From assembly GCF_041320705.1 (NCBI RefSeq), contig NZ_JBGGTQ010000010.1, forward strand, positions 62,001 through 126,000: a stretch of DNA of 64,000 nt, written 5' to 3'. The position numbers were made by a program, and so were the translations under genes. The notes under the pieces were generated by a model that had not been told where the DNA came from, did no database searches, and worked only from the letters and a program-made list of their open reading frames with translations. Origin of the DNA: Kineococcus mangrovi (GTDB lineage Bacteria; Actinomycetota; Actinomycetes; Actinomycetales; Kineococcaceae). Below are positions 10,462 through 20,532 of the stretch, one piece after another (position 1 is the first letter of the stretch; each line of letters starts with the position of its first letter).

Positions 10462-11547
10462 ATGCGCACGCACCTCACGCGGAGGCTCATCGCCGCGTCC
10501 TCGGCCGCCGTCGTCACGCTCAGCGGCGCGGCGACGTACGCCGCGACGACGGCGGCCGCCGCCCCCGGGCCGGGCGGGGCAGGGGTGTCCCTGCTCACGA
10601 CCCTCGACGCGTCCGACCAGCGGGCCGCCCTGGACTTCTGGACCGCGGAGCGGCTGGCGGAGGCCACGCCCGTGGACCGCGTGGTCACCGGCCGCGGCGC
10701 CGGTGCCCCCGGCGCGGCCGCGGCGATCGGGGTCCCCCCGGCCCCCTCCCCGGGGGCCGGCGCGCAGCCCCGGTCGACGACGTCGGGCACGGGGGACGCC
10801 CCCGGGCTGCCGCGGGCGCGGCGCGCGACCTCCGGGGTCGTCACGGGCGGTGCCGTGAGCACCGCCCGGGCCTGGACCGGGGACGCGGTGCCGACCGTGG
10901 GCCGCCTGTACTTCACCCAGGGGGCGGGCAAGTACGAGTGCACCGCGAGCAGCGTCGACTCCCCCCGCGGCGACGTCATCGTCACCGCGGGCCACTGCGT
11001 GACCGAGAACGGGCTGGACTCCCAGAACCTCGTCTTCGTCCCGGGCCTGACGGGCACGAGCGAGCCGCAGGGCCGGTTCGCGGTGGGCCGGACGTTCACG
11101 ACGCCGCAGTGGCGCACGGGTGACCAGCAGTCCTCGGCGGCGCTGAGCTTCGACGTGGGGTTCGCCGTGGTCGCACCCCGGGACGGGAAGTCGCTGAAGG
11201 ACGTGGTGGGCGCCAACGCGATCGCGTTCGACGCCCCGCTGGCGCGCACGACCGTGCTCGGCTACCCCGGCCGCAGCCGGACCGCCGACGGGTTCACGCT
11301 GCAGTACTGCACCGGCGCCCAGTTCACCGACAACGGCCCGGGCGCCACGAGCGACGTGGCGGTCCTGTGCGACCTCGGCGGCGGGTCCAGCGGTGGCCCC
11401 TGGCTGCACGACGTCGACCCGGCCACGGGCACCGGCACGGTGACGTCCGTCGTCAGCTTCAGCTACGACGACAACACCTCGGTCCTGTACGGGCCGCGGT
11501 TCGGCGGCGTCGTCCGTGACGTGTACGCCCAGGCGGCCGGCGCCTGA
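10462..11547 (+). CDS. Secreted trypsin-like serine protease
   Basis: A 361-residue exported protein. Residues 1-34 form a signal peptide (basic MRTHLTRRL, hydrophobic core, small-residue cleavage region); about 35-135 is a low-complexity pro/linker region rich in Ala, Pro and Gly; the rest is a chymotrypsin-fold domain. Catalytic residues visible are His178 in VTAGHC, Asp231 in SFDVGF and Ser310 in GGGSSGGPW. Cysteines at 160/179 and 283/303 could form disulfides. The ATG follows GGGAGGGA. It is divergent from dxr and ends at a strong bidirectional terminator. V8-like glutamyl endopeptidases have similar motifs, but specificity is not clear. Confidence 0.9.
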   Translation: MRTHLTRRLIAASSAAVVTLSGAATYAATTAAAAPGPGGAGVSLLTTLDASDQRAALDFWTAERLAEATPVDRVVTGRGAGAPGAAAAIGVPPAPSPGAGAQPRSTTSGTGDAPGLPRARRATSGVVTGGAVSTARAWTGDAVPTVGRLYFTQGAGKYECTASSVDSPRGDVIVTAGHCVTENGLDSQNLVFVPGLTGTSEPQGRFAVGRTFTTPQWRTGDQQSSAALSFDVGFAVVAPRDGKSLKDVVGANAIAFDAPLARTTVLGYPGRSRTADGFTLQYCTGAQFTDNGPGATSDVAVLCDLGGGSSGGPWLHDVDPATGTGTVTSVVSFSYDDNTSVLYGPRFGGVVRDVYAQAAGA

Positions 11548-11558
11548 CCCGCCGCCCG

Positions 11559-11605
11559 CGCGCGAGGAGGGCCCCCACCGCGTCGGCGGGGGCCCTCCTC
11601 GCGCG
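11559..11605. terminator. Bidirectional terminator between the protease gene and gabD
   Basis: Perfect 18-bp inverted repeat (CGCGCGAGGAGGGCCCCC and its complement) with an 11-nt loop, in the 63-bp gap between two convergent genes. Confidence 0.85.
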
Positions 11606-11610
11606 TCGGG

Positions 11611-13095
11611 TCAGAGCGGGAAGTTCACGTACTTCGTCTCGAGGTACTCCTCGATGCCCTCCAGGCCGCCCTCGCGGCCGAACCCGCTCGCCTTCACCCC
11701 GCCGAAGGGGGCGGCGGCGTTGGAGACGACCCCGGCGTTGAGGCCGACCATGCCCGACTCCAGCGCCTCGGCGACGCGCATCCCGCGGTCCAGGCCCCGG
11801 GTGAACGCGTAGGCGACGAGGCCGTACTCGGTGTCGTTGGCCAGGGCCAGGCCCTCCTGCTCGGTGTCGAAGACGACGACGGGCGCGACGGGCCCGAACG
11901 TCTCCTCGGTGAGCAGCCGCGCGCCGGCGGGGACGTCGACGACGACGGTCGGGGCGTAGAAGTAGCCGGCGTCGCCGACGGGTCCGCCGCCGGTGAGCAC
12001 GCGGGCGCCGGCCTCGACGGCCTCGGTGACGCGGGCCGCGACGTCCTCGCGGGCCCGGGCGTCGATGAGCGGCCCGACCTGCGCGCCGTCCTCGGTCCCG
12101 CGACCCACGACGAGGGAGCCCATCCGCTCGGCCAGGCGGCGGGAGAACTCCTCGGCCACCCCGCGCTGGACGTAGAACCGGTTGGCCGCCGTGCACGCCT
12201 CGCCCTGGTTGCGCATCTTGGCGGCCATCGCGCCGTCGACCGCCGCGTCCAGGTCGGCGTCGTCGAAGACGAGGAACGGGGCGTTCCCGCCGAGCTCCAT
12301 CGAGACGCGCAGCAGCCGTTCGGCGGACTGCTCCACGAGCTTCTTCCCCACGGGGGTGGAGCCGGTGAACGTCAGCTTGCGCAGCCGCGGGTCGGCGATG
12401 AGCGGGGCCGTGACCTCGCCCGTGGCGGACGTCGTGACGACGTTGACGACGCCGTCGGGAACCCCCGCCTCGGCGAGGACCTGCGCCAGCAGCAGCGTCG
12501 TGAGCGGGGTCTGGGTGGCCGGTTTCACGACGATGGTGCACCCCGCGGCGAGCGCCGGGGCGATCTTCCGGGTGCCCATGGCGAGCGGGAAGTTCCACGG
12601 CAGGATCGCCAGCACGGGGCCGACGGGCTGCTTCATCGTCAGCAGCCGGGAACCGCCGACGGGGTTCTGCGCGTACCGGCCGGCGATCCGCGGGGCCTCC
12701 TCGGAGAACCAGCGGAAGAACTCGTTGCCGTACGCCACCTCGCCGCGCGCCTCGGCCAGCGGTTTGCCCATCTCCAGGGTCATGAGGAGGGCGAAGTCGT
12801 CGGCGCGGGCGGCGACGAGGTCGAACGCGCGGCGCAGGACCTCCGCGCGTTCACGGGTGGGCGTGCGGGCCCACCCCGCCTGCGCGGCCACGGCGGCGTC
12901 CAGGGCGGCGGCGCCGTCCTGCACCGTCGCGTCGGCGATCTCGACGAGGGTGCGGCCGGTGGCCGGGTCCTCGACGGGGATGCGCGCGCCGCCGGCGGCC
13001 TGGCGCCAGGTGCCGCCGATGAACAGGTCGGTGGGGACCTCCGCGAGGAGTTCGCGCTCCCTGGAGCCGGTGCTGGTCGTGGTGGTGCTCGTCAT
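11611..13095 (-). CDS. gabD: Succinate-semialdehyde dehydrogenase (NAD(P)+)
   Basis: Oxidises succinic semialdehyde to succinate, the second step of GABA degradation. The 494-residue aldehyde dehydrogenase has the cofactor-site segment LPWNFPLAMGTRKIAPALAA, FTGSTPVGKKL, the catalytic Glu in VSMELGGNAPFLVFDDAD and the nucleophilic Cys in NQGEACTAANRFYV. NYxVG-like C-terminal region GMVGLNAGVVSNAAAPFGGVK is present. The ATG at 13095 follows GAGAGGA. It lies 36 bp after gabT, so the pair is almost certainly an operon, which supports the GABA role over a general aldehyde dehydrogenase. Confidence 0.93.
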   Translation of the reverse strand: MTSTTTTSTGSRERELLAEVPTDLFIGGTWRQAAGGARIPVEDPATGRTLVEIADATVQDGAAALDAAVAAQAGWARTPTRERAEVLRRAFDLVAARADDFALLMTLEMGKPLAEARGEVAYGNEFFRWFSEEAPRIAGRYAQNPVGGSRLLTMKQPVGPVLAILPWNFPLAMGTRKIAPALAAGCTIVVKPATQTPLTTLLLAQVLAEAGVPDGVVNVVTTSATGEVTAPLIADPRLRKLTFTGSTPVGKKLVEQSAERLLRVSMELGGNAPFLVFDDADLDAAVDGAMAAKMRNQGEACTAANRFYVQRGVAEEFSRRLAERMGSLVVGRGTEDGAQVGPLIDARAREDVAARVTEAVEAGARVLTGGGPVGDAGYFYAPTVVVDVPAGARLLTEETFGPVAPVVVFDTEQEGLALANDTEYGLVAYAFTRGLDRGMRVAEALESGMVGLNAGVVSNAAAPFGGVKASGFGREGGLEGIEEYLETKYVNFPL

Positions 13096-13131
13096 GGTGG
13101 CGATCCTCTCGTGGGGTCCGTCCGGGGTGGT

Positions 13132-14514
13132 TCAGGCGGAGGCGAAGACGCCGTCCAGCACGTCGAACGCCTGCTCCAGCAGGGCGTCGTCGATGCTCAG
13201 CGGCGGCAGGAACCGCAGGACGTTGCCGTCGGTGCCGCAGGTCAGGACGACGACGCCGCGGCGGGCGGCCTCGGTCGCGACCTTCTTGGCCAGGGCGGCG
13301 TCGGGTTCGGTGGTGCCGGGCGCCACGAGCTCGACGGCGACCATGGCGCCGCGGCCGCGGACGTCGCCCACGCGCGGGTCGCGGTCGGCGAGGGCGCGCA
13401 GCCGGCGGAACAGCAGTTCCTCGATCTGCCGGGCGCGCGCGAGGAGGCCGTCCTCCTCGACGGTCCGCAGGACGGCGAGCGCCGCGGCCGTGGCCAGCGG
13501 GTTACCGCCGTAGGTGCCGCCGAGACCGCCGGTGACGGGGGCGTCGAGGACCTCGGCGCGGCCCGTGACGGCCGACAGGGGCAGGCCGCCGGCGACGCCC
13601 TTGGCGATGGTGACGAGGTCGGGTTCGACGCCCTCGAGCGCGCTGGCGAACCAGGCGCCGGTGCGGGCGAGTCCGGTCTGCACCTCGTCGGCGACGAACA
13701 CGACGCCGTTCTCGCGGGCCCAGGCCGCGATGGCCGGCAGGAACCCCGGCGCCGGCACGATGAACCCGCCCTCGCCCTGGACGGGCTCGACGACGATCGC
13801 GGCGAGGTTGGCGGCGCCGACCTGCTTGTCCATGACGGCGATGGCCCGCGCGGCGGCGGTCGGGCCGTCGAGGCCGTCGCGGAACGGGTAGCTCAGCGGT
13901 GCGCGGTAGACCTCGGGCGCGAACGGCCCGAACCCGTTCTTGTAGGGCATGTTCTTGGCCGTCATGGCCATCGTGAGGTTGGTGCGGCCGTGGTAGGCGT
14001 GGTCGAAGACGACGACGGCCTGACGGCCGGTGTGGGCGCGGGCGATCTTCACGGCGTTCTCGACGGCCTCGGCCCCGGAGGTGAAGAAGGCGCTCTTCTT
14101 GGCGAAGTCGCCGGGGGTCAGCTCGGCGAGGCGCTCGGCGAGCTCCACGTAGGAGTCGTACGGGGTGATCATGAAGCAGGTGTGGGTGAAGCGGGCGGCC
14201 TGCTCGGTGACGGCCTGCACGACGGCCGGGGCGGAGTTGCCCACCGTGGTCACGGCGATGCCCGAGCCGAGGTCGGCGTAGGAGTTCCCGTCGACGTCGA
14301 CGACGACCCCACCGCCGGCGGCGTGGGCGAAGAACGGCATCGAGGAGCCGACGGCCGCCGAGACGGCCGCGGTGCGGCGGGCGGCCAGCTCCCGCGAGCG
14401 CGGGCCGGGGACCTCGGTGACGAGGCGGATCTCCTGCGGCAGCGCGGGGCCACCGTGCGTGGGGGTCGAGCCGGTCGTCCGCTGCGGGCCGTGCCCCGGG
14501 GTGAGCGTCGTCAT
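13132..14514 (-). CDS. gabT: 4-aminobutyrate--2-oxoglutarate aminotransferase
   Basis: Transfers the amino group of GABA to 2-oxoglutarate, giving succinic semialdehyde and glutamate. The 460-residue class III aminotransferase contains DLGSGIAVTTVGNSAPAVV, FFTSGAEAVENAVKIAR (PLP phosphate region), FDHAYHGRTNLTMAMT, EPVQGEGGFIVP, DEVQTGLARTG and the PLP lysine in TIAKGVAGGLPLSAV. ATG 14514 lacks a Shine-Dalgarno but has TACCGT 6 nt upstream. First gene of gabT-gabD, divergent from a PucR-type regulator. Confidence 0.94.
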   Translation of the reverse strand: MTTLTPGHGPQRTTGSTPTHGGPALPQEIRLVTEVPGPRSRELAARRTAAVSAAVGSSMPFFAHAAGGGVVVDVDGNSYADLGSGIAVTTVGNSAPAVVQAVTEQAARFTHTCFMITPYDSYVELAERLAELTPGDFAKKSAFFTSGAEAVENAVKIARAHTGRQAVVVFDHAYHGRTNLTMAMTAKNMPYKNGFGPFAPEVYRAPLSYPFRDGLDGPTAAARAIAVMDKQVGAANLAAIVVEPVQGEGGFIVPAPGFLPAIAAWARENGVVFVADEVQTGLARTGAWFASALEGVEPDLVTIAKGVAGGLPLSAVTGRAEVLDAPVTGGLGGTYGGNPLATAAALAVLRTVEEDGLLARARQIEELLFRRLRALADRDPRVGDVRGRGAMVAVELVAPGTTEPDAALAKKVATEAARRGVVVLTCGTDGNVLRFLPPLSIDDALLEQAFDVLDGVFASA

Positions 14515-14520
14515 GGCACG

Positions 14521-14526
14521 ACGGTA
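14521..14526 (-). promoter_or_regulatory. Candidate -10 of a leaderless gabT transcript
   Basis: Minus-strand TACCGT 6 nt before the gabT ATG, inside the 104-bp divergent region shared with the PucR-type regulator gene. Confidence 0.42.
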
Positions 14527-14618
14527 GGCGCCCGGCCGCCCGCCGTCAGTGCCCGGTTCGCACCTCCTGACGCCCCGCAGCGGTGCGGATCCGACACCCG
14601 GTGCGGCACCCTGGGGGC

Positions 14619-16004
14619 GTGGTGCTGCTCGCGGACCTCCTCTCGACGGCCTCCTTGGACCTGCGCCTCGTCGGCGGCGACCCGAGCGTCCCGGTGCGCT
14701 GGGTCGCCACGAGCGAGCTGGACGACCCGACCCCGTTCCTGGAGGGCGGGGAGCTGCTGCTGACCACCGGGTTGCGCGTGCCCCGGGACGGCTGGGCGGC
14801 CTGGGTGGGGCGGCTGGTCGCCGCCGGCGCCGCGGGGGTCGGGTTCGGCGTCGGCCTGTCGCACCGGAGCGTGCCGCGCGCTCTCGTCACGGCGGCCTCG
14901 ACCGCCGGGCTCGCCCTGGTCGAGGTCCCCGTCCCCACCCCCTTCATCGCGGTCTCGCGGCGCCTGGCGGACCTGCTGCGGCGCGGTGAGAACGAGGCGG
15001 AGGCGACGGCCGCGCGCACCGGGCGGGACCTCGCGGCGGCCGCGGCGGGCCCGGACGGGGCGCGCGCGGTGCTGCGGCGCACGGCGCGGGCGGTGCACGG
15101 GGCGGCGTGGCTGCTCGACGCGGCGGGCACGGTCCTGACCGCGACGAGCGCGCAGGCCCCGCCCGCGGCGGCGCTGGAGGGGCTGGCGCGGGTCCGTGAC
15201 CAGGGGGCGCGCGCGGCGTGGACGGAGGTCACGGCGGCCGGCACGCTCACCCTGCGGGCCAGCGGGCGGGCGCGGTGGCTGCTCGTCGCGGGCGGGCCCG
15301 ACGTCCCGCGCGCCGTCCAGGGCACCGTGGGGACGGCGGCGGCGCTGCTGGACCTCCTGACGGCCCGCACGGCGCCGGGGCCGGCGCACGAGGCCGACCG
15401 CGTCACCGGCGAGGTCACGGCCTGCGCCGTCGACCTCGTCCTGTCGGGCCGCGGCGACCTCGCCCGACGGCTGGCCGGCGCCGTCGGGTTGGAGCTGCCC
15501 GACCCGGTCGTCGTCGTGCGCTGGAGCGGGCCCGCGGTCCCGGACCTGGCGCGCGGGGAGCACCACGCGCTGGGTTCCCCCGCCGCGGTGGCCGCCGCGC
15601 TGCGCGGGTACGCGGGCCGGGCCGGGGTCGCCCGGCCGGTCCCGCTGGCGCGCGCCGGTGCCCGGGCAGCCGACGCCGCGTGGTCCCGGACGACCCCGCA
15701 GCGTCCCGTGGTCCACGCCGACGGCTCCACGCTGCCGGAGAGCCTGGACCCGGCCGGGCTGGACGCGTGGGCCGCGGCGCGCCTCGCGGGCCTGGACGAC
15801 GCGGCGCTGCGCCGGACCGTGGAGGTCTTCCTGGCCCACCACGGCGCCCGGCAGCCGACCGCCGACGCGCTCGGGGTGCACCGCAACACGGTGCGCCGGC
15901 GGATCGCGCGCGCGCAGCGGCTGCTGGGGGTCTCGCTGGAGGACCCGACGGACCGGGCGGAGGTGTGGCTCGCGCTGACGGCGACCCGCGCGCACGCGGG
16001 GTGA
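14619..16004 (+). CDS. PucR family transcriptional regulator, probable regulator of gabTD
   Basis: A 461-residue regulator. The N-terminal PucR-like ligand domain starts at once (LLADLLSTASLDLRLVGG, then ATSELDDPTPFLEGGELLL), a variable central region follows, and the C-terminal helix-turn-helix of the PucR/CdaR type is near 395-440 (TVEVFLAHHGARQPTADALG, then HRNTVRRRIARAQRLLGV). GTG 14619 and 14622 are both possible; both sit just after a G-rich stretch. It is divergent from gabT, the arrangement known for the PucR-type GABA regulator GabR of Corynebacterium glutamicum. Activation by GABA or succinic semialdehyde is inference. Confidence 0.85.
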   Translation: MVLLADLLSTASLDLRLVGGDPSVPVRWVATSELDDPTPFLEGGELLLTTGLRVPRDGWAAWVGRLVAAGAAGVGFGVGLSHRSVPRALVTAASTAGLALVEVPVPTPFIAVSRRLADLLRRGENEAEATAARTGRDLAAAAAGPDGARAVLRRTARAVHGAAWLLDAAGTVLTATSAQAPPAAALEGLARVRDQGARAAWTEVTAAGTLTLRASGRARWLLVAGGPDVPRAVQGTVGTAAALLDLLTARTAPGPAHEADRVTGEVTACAVDLVLSGRGDLARRLAGAVGLELPDPVVVVRWSGPAVPDLARGEHHALGSPAAVAAALRGYAGRAGVARPVPLARAGARAADAAWSRTTPQRPVVHADGSTLPESLDPAGLDAWAAARLAGLDDAALRRTVEVFLAHHGARQPTADALGVHRNTVRRRIARAQRLLGVSLEDPTDRAEVWLALTATRAHAG

Positions 16005-16028
16005 GCGGTCCCCTGCCAGACTCCCGCC

Positions 16029-16430
16029 GTGGCCCTGGACCCCGCCGACCTGCCCGCCGCCGCCCTGGAGTTCCTCGCCGAGCGCCACCTGGCGACGCTC
16101 ACGACGCTGCGGGCCGACGGTTCCCCGCACGTCGTCCCGGTCGGGTTCACGTTCGACCCCGCCTCGGGCGAGGTGCGGGTCATCACGTCGGGCTCCTCGC
16201 GCAAGGCCGTCCACGCGGCCCGGGGGTCGCGCTGCGTCGTCTCCCAGGTCGACGGTCGGCGCTGGTTGTCGCTGGAGGGTCCGGGACGGGTGCTGGCGGA
16301 CCCGGCGTCGGTGCGCGAGGCCGAGGAGCGCTACGCCCGCCGCTACCGCCCGCCGCGGGAGAACCCCGCCCGGGTCGTCGTGGTGTTCACCGTCGAGCGG
16401 GTGCTGGGGTCGGTCCCGCCGTGGGACTGA
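16029..16430 (+). CDS. PPOX-class (F420-dependent type) oxidoreductase
   Basis: A 133-residue split-beta-barrel flavin/deazaflavin-binding protein. [21 protein letters not shown] at the N-terminus, [19 protein letters not shown] and [18 protein letters not shown] follow the FDOR-B (TIGR03618-like) pattern of actinobacterial F420 enzymes. Such proteins reduce small or heterocyclic molecules with F420H2; the substrate is unknown. GTG 16029 follows the pucR stop by 24 bp with CAGACT 6 nt upstream and no Shine-Dalgarno. It converges with the DivIVA-repeat gene. Confidence 0.82.
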   Translation: MALDPADLPAAALEFLAERHLATLTTLRADGSPHVVPVGFTFDPASGEVRVITSGSSRKAVHAARGSRCVVSQVDGRRWLSLEGPGRVLADPASVREAEERYARRYRPPRENPARVVVVFTVERVLGSVPPWD

Positions 16431-16437
16431 GCGCGGG

Positions 16438-17013
16438 TCAGCGGTAGCCGACCATGAGCTCGACGACCCGGTCGAGGAAGGCGTCCACGGGCGCCTCGCG
16501 GTAGCCGCGGCCCCCGCGCCGGGGCCGGAACAGCGCGTCCCGCACGTCGTCGGCGGTGAGGGTGAGCTCACCGCGGAAGTGGCGGACCAGCAGCGCGCAC
16601 AGGTCGTCCACGTCGCGGGGGTGGTAGCCGCGGCGCACCCCGCGGCCGCGGGGGAACCGCTCACCGCGCCGCTCCTTCAGGCGGCCGGTGACGGCCTGGC
16701 CGAGGGCGGCGCGCCGGTCGGTCCAGGCCCGCTGGTCGGCCTGGGCCAGCGCGTGCGAGCGCTCCCGCCGCGCGAGGGCGTCCTCGACGTCGGCGAGCAG
16801 GTCGTCGGTGTCGGTGACGTCGTACCCGCCGAGCTGGGAGCCGAACCCGACCGCCCGCACCTGCGCCGAGGCCACCCGGCCCGCCGGGAGGGCGGTGGCG
16901 AGGTGGGCGAGGAACAGGTCGACGTCGGCCACCTTGTAGCCGCGGCGCAGCGCACCCGCCCGGGCCGGTCGTTCCCGGACGAGCTCGGTGAGGGGCACCG
17001 TGTCGCTGCTCAC
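16438..17013 (-). CDS. DivIVA-domain repeat protein
   Basis: A 191-residue protein built of four copies of the short DivIVA-type segment G-Y-x(4)-V/T-D-x-F/L-L: RRGYKVADVDLFLAHL (about 24-39), GGYDVTDTDDLLADV (about 61-75), RRGYHPRDVDDLCALL (about 126-141) and GRGYREAPVDAFLDRV (about 168-183). True DivIVA/Wag31 has one such segment followed by a coiled coil; here no long coiled coil is visible, fitting the actinobacterial DivI1A repeat families of unknown role. The GTG lies 10 bp after rlmN, so it probably ends that transcript. A membrane-curvature or cell-pole role is only a suggestion from the motif. Confidence 0.75.
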   Translation of the reverse strand: MSSDTVPLTELVRERPARAGALRRGYKVADVDLFLAHLATALPAGRVASAQVRAVGFGSQLGGYDVTDTDDLLADVEDALARRERSHALAQADQRAWTDRRAALGQAVTGRLKERRGERFPRGRGVRRGYHPRDVDDLCALLVRHFRGELTLTADDVRDALFRPRRGGRGYREAPVDAFLDRVVELMVGYR

Positions 17014-17023
17014 GCCTCGGTGC

Positions 17024-18241
17024 TCACGCGGTCGGCTGCTCGGGCCCGATGGCCGCGAGCTGACCGCAGGCGCCGTCGATCTCGCTGCCGCGGGTGTCGC
17101 GGACGGTGGTGGGGATGCCGCGGGCCTCCAGCGCCGCGACGAACGCCTTCTCCACGGCCGGCTCGCTCGCGGTCCACTTCGAGCCCGGGGTCGGGTTCAG
17201 CGGGATCGGGTTGACGTGCACCCAGCCGCGGCCGCGGGCGTTGAGCAGCTTGCCGAGGCGGTCGGCCCGCCAGGCCTGGTCGTTGACGTCGCGGATGAGC
17301 GCGTACTCGATGCTCACGCGCCGGCCGGTGGCCTCGAAGTAGCGGCGGGCCGCGTCCAGGGCCTGGGCGACGTTCCACCGCCGGTTGATCGGGACGAGGT
17401 CGTCGCGCAGCTCGTCGTCGGGGGCGTGCAGGCTCAGGGCCAGGGTCGCGGCGATCCCCTCGGCGGCGAACTTGTCGATGGCCGGGACCAGACCCACGGT
17501 CGACATCGTGAGGCCGCGCGCGGAGATGCCGAGGCCGTCGGGGGCGGGCTGGGTGAGCCGGCGCACGGCCGCGACGGCGGACTTGTAGTTGGCCAGCGCC
17601 TCCCCCATGCCCATGAAGACGACGTTGCCCACGCGGCCCTCGCCGCCGGGGACCTCACCGCGGGCCAGGGCGCGGGAGGCGGCCGTGACCTGCTCGACGA
17701 TCTCCGCCGTCGACAGGTTGCGGGTCAGCCCCGCCTGGCCGGTGGCGCAGAACGGGCAGTTCATCCCGCACCCGGCCTGGCTGGAGATGCACAGGGTGTC
17801 GCGGTTCTGGTAGCGCATGAGGACCGACTCGACGAGCGCGCCGTCGTGCAGGCGGTAGAGCGTCTTGACGGTGGTCCCCCGGTCGGCCGTCAGCGTGCGG
17901 ATCGGCGTCAGGAGCCGCGGCAGGAGCGCGTCGGCGATGCGCGAGCGACTGGCGGCCGGCAGGTCGGTCATCCGCGCCGGGTCGTCCTCGAGCCGCTCGA
18001 ACCACTGCGTGGCGAGCTGCTTGCCGCGGAACGCCTTCTCCCCCAGCTCGACCATCGCCGGACCGCGCTCGGCCGGTTCGAGGTCGACGAAGTGGCGCGG
18101 CGGCTTGCCGCGGCGGGGTGCCCTCATGACGAGCTCGCCCGGGGCGGCCGGGGCCAGCGGGAGCGGTTCGCGCGGGGGCCGGGCGGGTCCTCCCGCCGGG
18201 GTCGTCGCGGGGTCCGGGGACAGGGGGGCGGGAGTGGACAT
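17024..18241 (-). CDS. rlmN: 23S rRNA (adenine-2503-C2)-methyltransferase, radical SAM
   Basis: Methylates A2503 of 23S rRNA (and often A37 of some tRNAs). The 405-residue protein has the radical-SAM cluster motif CGMNCPFC in [20 protein letters not shown], the segment [28 protein letters not shown], and the C-terminal conserved Cys in [16 protein letters not shown] that resolves the methyl intermediate. ATG 18241 was chosen over ATG 18250 because GGGAG immediately precedes it. About 35 N-terminal residues are a proline-rich extension. It lies 20 bp after cdsA. Confidence 0.95.
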   Translation of the reverse strand: MSTPAPLSPDPATTPAGGPARPPREPLPLAPAAPGELVMRAPRRGKPPRHFVDLEPAERGPAMVELGEKAFRGKQLATQWFERLEDDPARMTDLPAASRSRIADALLPRLLTPIRTLTADRGTTVKTLYRLHDGALVESVLMRYQNRDTLCISSQAGCGMNCPFCATGQAGLTRNLSTAEIVEQVTAASRALARGEVPGGEGRVGNVVFMGMGEALANYKSAVAAVRRLTQPAPDGLGISARGLTMSTVGLVPAIDKFAAEGIAATLALSLHAPDDELRDDLVPINRRWNVAQALDAARRYFEATGRRVSIEYALIRDVNDQAWRADRLGKLLNARGRGWVHVNPIPLNPTPGSKWTASEPAVEKAFVAALEARGIPTTVRDTRGSEIDGACGQLAAIGPEQPTA

Positions 18242-18261
18242 CGCTCCCATGGTACGGCGGC

Positions 18262-19134
18262 TCAGGGGCCGAGGAACCAGACCAGCAGCAGGTGCACGAC
18301 GGGGGCGGCGGGCAGCAGCGAGTCCAGCCGGTCCATGACGCCGCCGTGACCGGGCAGCAGCGTCCCCATGTCCTTGATGCCGAGGTCGCGCTTGAGCATC
18401 GACTCCGACAGGTCCCCGCCGATGGCCACGACGACCGTGACGGCACCCAGCAGGACGCCCTGCCACCACGAGGCCCCCAGCGCCAGCGGCAGCGCGACGG
18501 CCCCGGCGACCATGCCGACGAGGAGCGACCCGGCCGAGCCCTCCCACGACTTCTTCGGGCTGACCGAGGGCGCCATGGGGTGCCGGCCGAAGAAGACGCC
18601 CGCCGCGTACCCGCCCACGTCGCTGGCGACGACGAGGAGCACGAAGACGAGGACGCGCCAGGCCCCCTCGCTCGCGGCGAGCATGAGCATCGCGAACCCG
18701 GCCAGCAGCGGGCCGTAGGTGACGACGAAGATCCCGCCCGAGACGTCGCGCACGGCCGGCACCCGCACGGGTGAGCCGTGGTCGCCGCCGTCGTCGACGA
18801 GGCGGTAGACGACCACCGCGGCGACGGTGAGCGCGTACGCCGCGAAGAGCGTCTCGCCGCCGCCGAGGTAGGCGCCGGGCACCATCGCCAGGGTGCCCAC
18901 CACGGGCGGCAGGACGGGGATCCGCAGGTGCCGCGCCCGGAAGGCGCGGACCATCTCGATCGTCCCGTAGAGGACGGCGGCGCAGGCCAGGACGCCGAAG
19001 GCCTCCCGGCGGACGAAGAGGCTGGCGATCAGCACCCCGCCCATCGCCACCCCCATGCCGATGGCGGCCGGGAGGTTGCGCCCCGCCCGCCGCGGTGGAC
19101 GGGCGGTGGAGGTCGTCTCGCTGGTCACCGGCAC
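18262..19134 (-). CDS. cdsA: Phosphatidate cytidylyltransferase (CDP-diacylglycerol synthase)
   Basis: Makes CDP-diacylglycerol from phosphatidate and CTP at the membrane, the branch point to phospholipids. The 290-residue protein has about eight membrane segments and the family signature near the C-terminus ([20 protein letters not shown] followed by GVMDRLDS). KKSWEG, conserved in the family, is at about 195. GTG 19134 begins 2 bp after the frr stop, so it is coupled to frr. Confidence 0.96.
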   Translation of the reverse strand: MPVTSETTSTARPPRRAGRNLPAAIGMGVAMGGVLIASLFVRREAFGVLACAAVLYGTIEMVRAFRARHLRIPVLPPVVGTLAMVPGAYLGGGETLFAAYALTVAAVVVYRLVDDGGDHGSPVRVPAVRDVSGGIFVVTYGPLLAGFAMLMLAASEGAWRVLVFVLLVVASDVGGYAAGVFFGRHPMAPSVSPKKSWEGSAGSLLVGMVAGAVALPLALGASWWQGVLLGAVTVVVAIGGDLSESMLKRDLGIKDMGTLLPGHGGVMDRLDSLLPAAPVVHLLLVWFLGP

Positions 19135-19136
19135 GC

Positions 19137-19694
19137 TCAGACGGCCAGCAGCTCGGTTTCCTTGTTCTTCAGCAGCTCGTCGACGGCCTCGACGTGCTTC
19201 TTCGTCACCGACTCCAGCTCCTTCTCGGCCCGCCCGACCTCGTCCTCACCGGCCTCGCCGTCCTTGACGATGCGGTCCAGCTCCTCCTTGGCGCGGCGAC
19301 GGACGTTGCGCAGCGAGACGCGGGCGTCCTCGGCCTTGGAGCGGGCGAGCTTGATGTAGTCCCTGCGCCGCTCCTCGGTCAGCTGCGGCAGCACGATCCG
19401 GATGACGTTGCCGTCGTTGCCGGGGTTCACGCCGAGGTCGGAGTTGCGCAGCGCCTTCTCGATCTCGCTCATCGCGCCGCGGTCGAAGGGCGTGATGAGC
19501 ACCGAGCGCGCCTCGGGGATCTGGAAGCTCGCCAGCTGCTGCAGCGGGGTCGGGGCGCCGTAGTAGTCCACCACCACCTTGTGGAACATCGCGGCGTTGG
19601 CCCGTCCGGTGCGGATGGCCCCGAAGTCCTCCTTGGCGACCTCGACCGCCTTTTCCATCTTCTCCTCGGCCTCGAGGAGGGTGTCGTCGATCAC
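19137..19694 (-). CDS. frr: Ribosome recycling factor
   Basis: Splits post-termination ribosomes together with EF-G. The 185-residue length is exactly typical. Conserved segments include [54 protein letters not shown] and [10 protein letters not shown] in the long helical bundle. GTG 19694; 76 bp after pyrH, the usual pyrH-frr order. Confidence 0.98.
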   Translation of the reverse strand: MIDDTLLEAEEKMEKAVEVAKEDFGAIRTGRANAAMFHKVVVDYYGAPTPLQQLASFQIPEARSVLITPFDRGAMSEIEKALRNSDLGVNPGNDGNVIRIVLPQLTEERRRDYIKLARSKAEDARVSLRNVRRRAKEELDRIVKDGEAGEDEVGRAEKELESVTKKHVEAVDELLKNKETELLAV

Positions 19695-19770
19695 GGTGGT
19701 CCCTTCGTCCTTCGTCCCGGCGCGTCCAGCGCCCCCGCAGTGCCGCAGCCCGCGGACGGGCCCGGGGGCC

Positions 19771-20532
19771 TCAGTCTGCGATCACCTGCGTGCCGATCCT
19801 CTCACCCCGCAGGGCGCGGGCCACTCCCTGGCCCTCCATGCCGAAGACGATCATCGGCAGGCGGTTGTCCATGCACAGGCTGAAGGCCGTGGTGTCGACG
19901 ACGCGCAGGTTCTTGCGCAGGGCCTCGGCGTAGCTGATCGACTCGATCTTGGTGGCCGTCGGGTCGGTGCGCGGGTCGCCCGTGTAGACGCCGTCGACAC
20001 CGTTCTTGGCCATGAGCACGGCGTCGGCGCGGACCTCCAGGGCCCGCTGCGCGGCGACCGTGTCGGTGGAGAAGTACGGCATGCCGGCGCCGGCGCCGAA
20101 GATGACGACGCGGCCCTTCTCCATGTGCCGGATGGCGCGGCGCGGGATGTAGGGCTCGGCGACCTGGCCCATCGTGATGGCCGTCTGGACGCGCGTGGCG
20201 ACGTCCTGCTGCTCCAGGAAGTCCTGCAGCGCCAGGGCGTTCATGACGGTGCCGAGCATGCCCATGTAGTCGGCGCGGCTGCGTTCCATGCCCCGCTGGG
20301 ACAGCTCCGCGCCGCGGAAGAAGTTGCCGCCCCCGACGACGATGGCGACCTGGACGCCCTGCTTGACGGGACCGGCGATCTCGCGGGCCACCTGGGCGAT
20401 GACGTCGGGGTCGACCCCGACCCGGCCGTTGCCGAAGAACTCGCCGGAGAGCTTGAGCAGCACCCGCTGGTAGGCGGGGCGGGGGTGCACCGTCCCGGCC
20501 TCGAGGTCGACGGTCAGGCTCGGCTCGCTCAC
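19771..20532 (-). CDS. pyrH: UMP kinase
   Basis: Phosphorylates UMP to UDP. The 253-residue amino-acid-kinase-fold enzyme has [58 protein letters not shown] and [15 protein letters not shown]. The first 20 residues are a non-conserved extension. The GTG start follows GAGGAG. It lies after the tsf terminator and has its own candidate promoter at 20595-20624, then leads frr-cdsA-rlmN. Confidence 0.97.
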   Translation of the reverse strand: MSEPSLTVDLEAGTVHPRPAYQRVLLKLSGEFFGNGRVGVDPDVIAQVAREIAGPVKQGVQVAIVVGGGNFFRGAELSQRGMERSRADYMGMLGTVMNALALQDFLEQQDVATRVQTAITMGQVAEPYIPRRAIRHMEKGRVVIFGAGAGMPYFSTDTVAAQRALEVRADAVLMAKNGVDGVYTGDPRTDPTATKIESISYAEALRKNLRVVDTTAFSLCMDNRLPMIVFGMEGQGVARALRGERIGTQVIAD

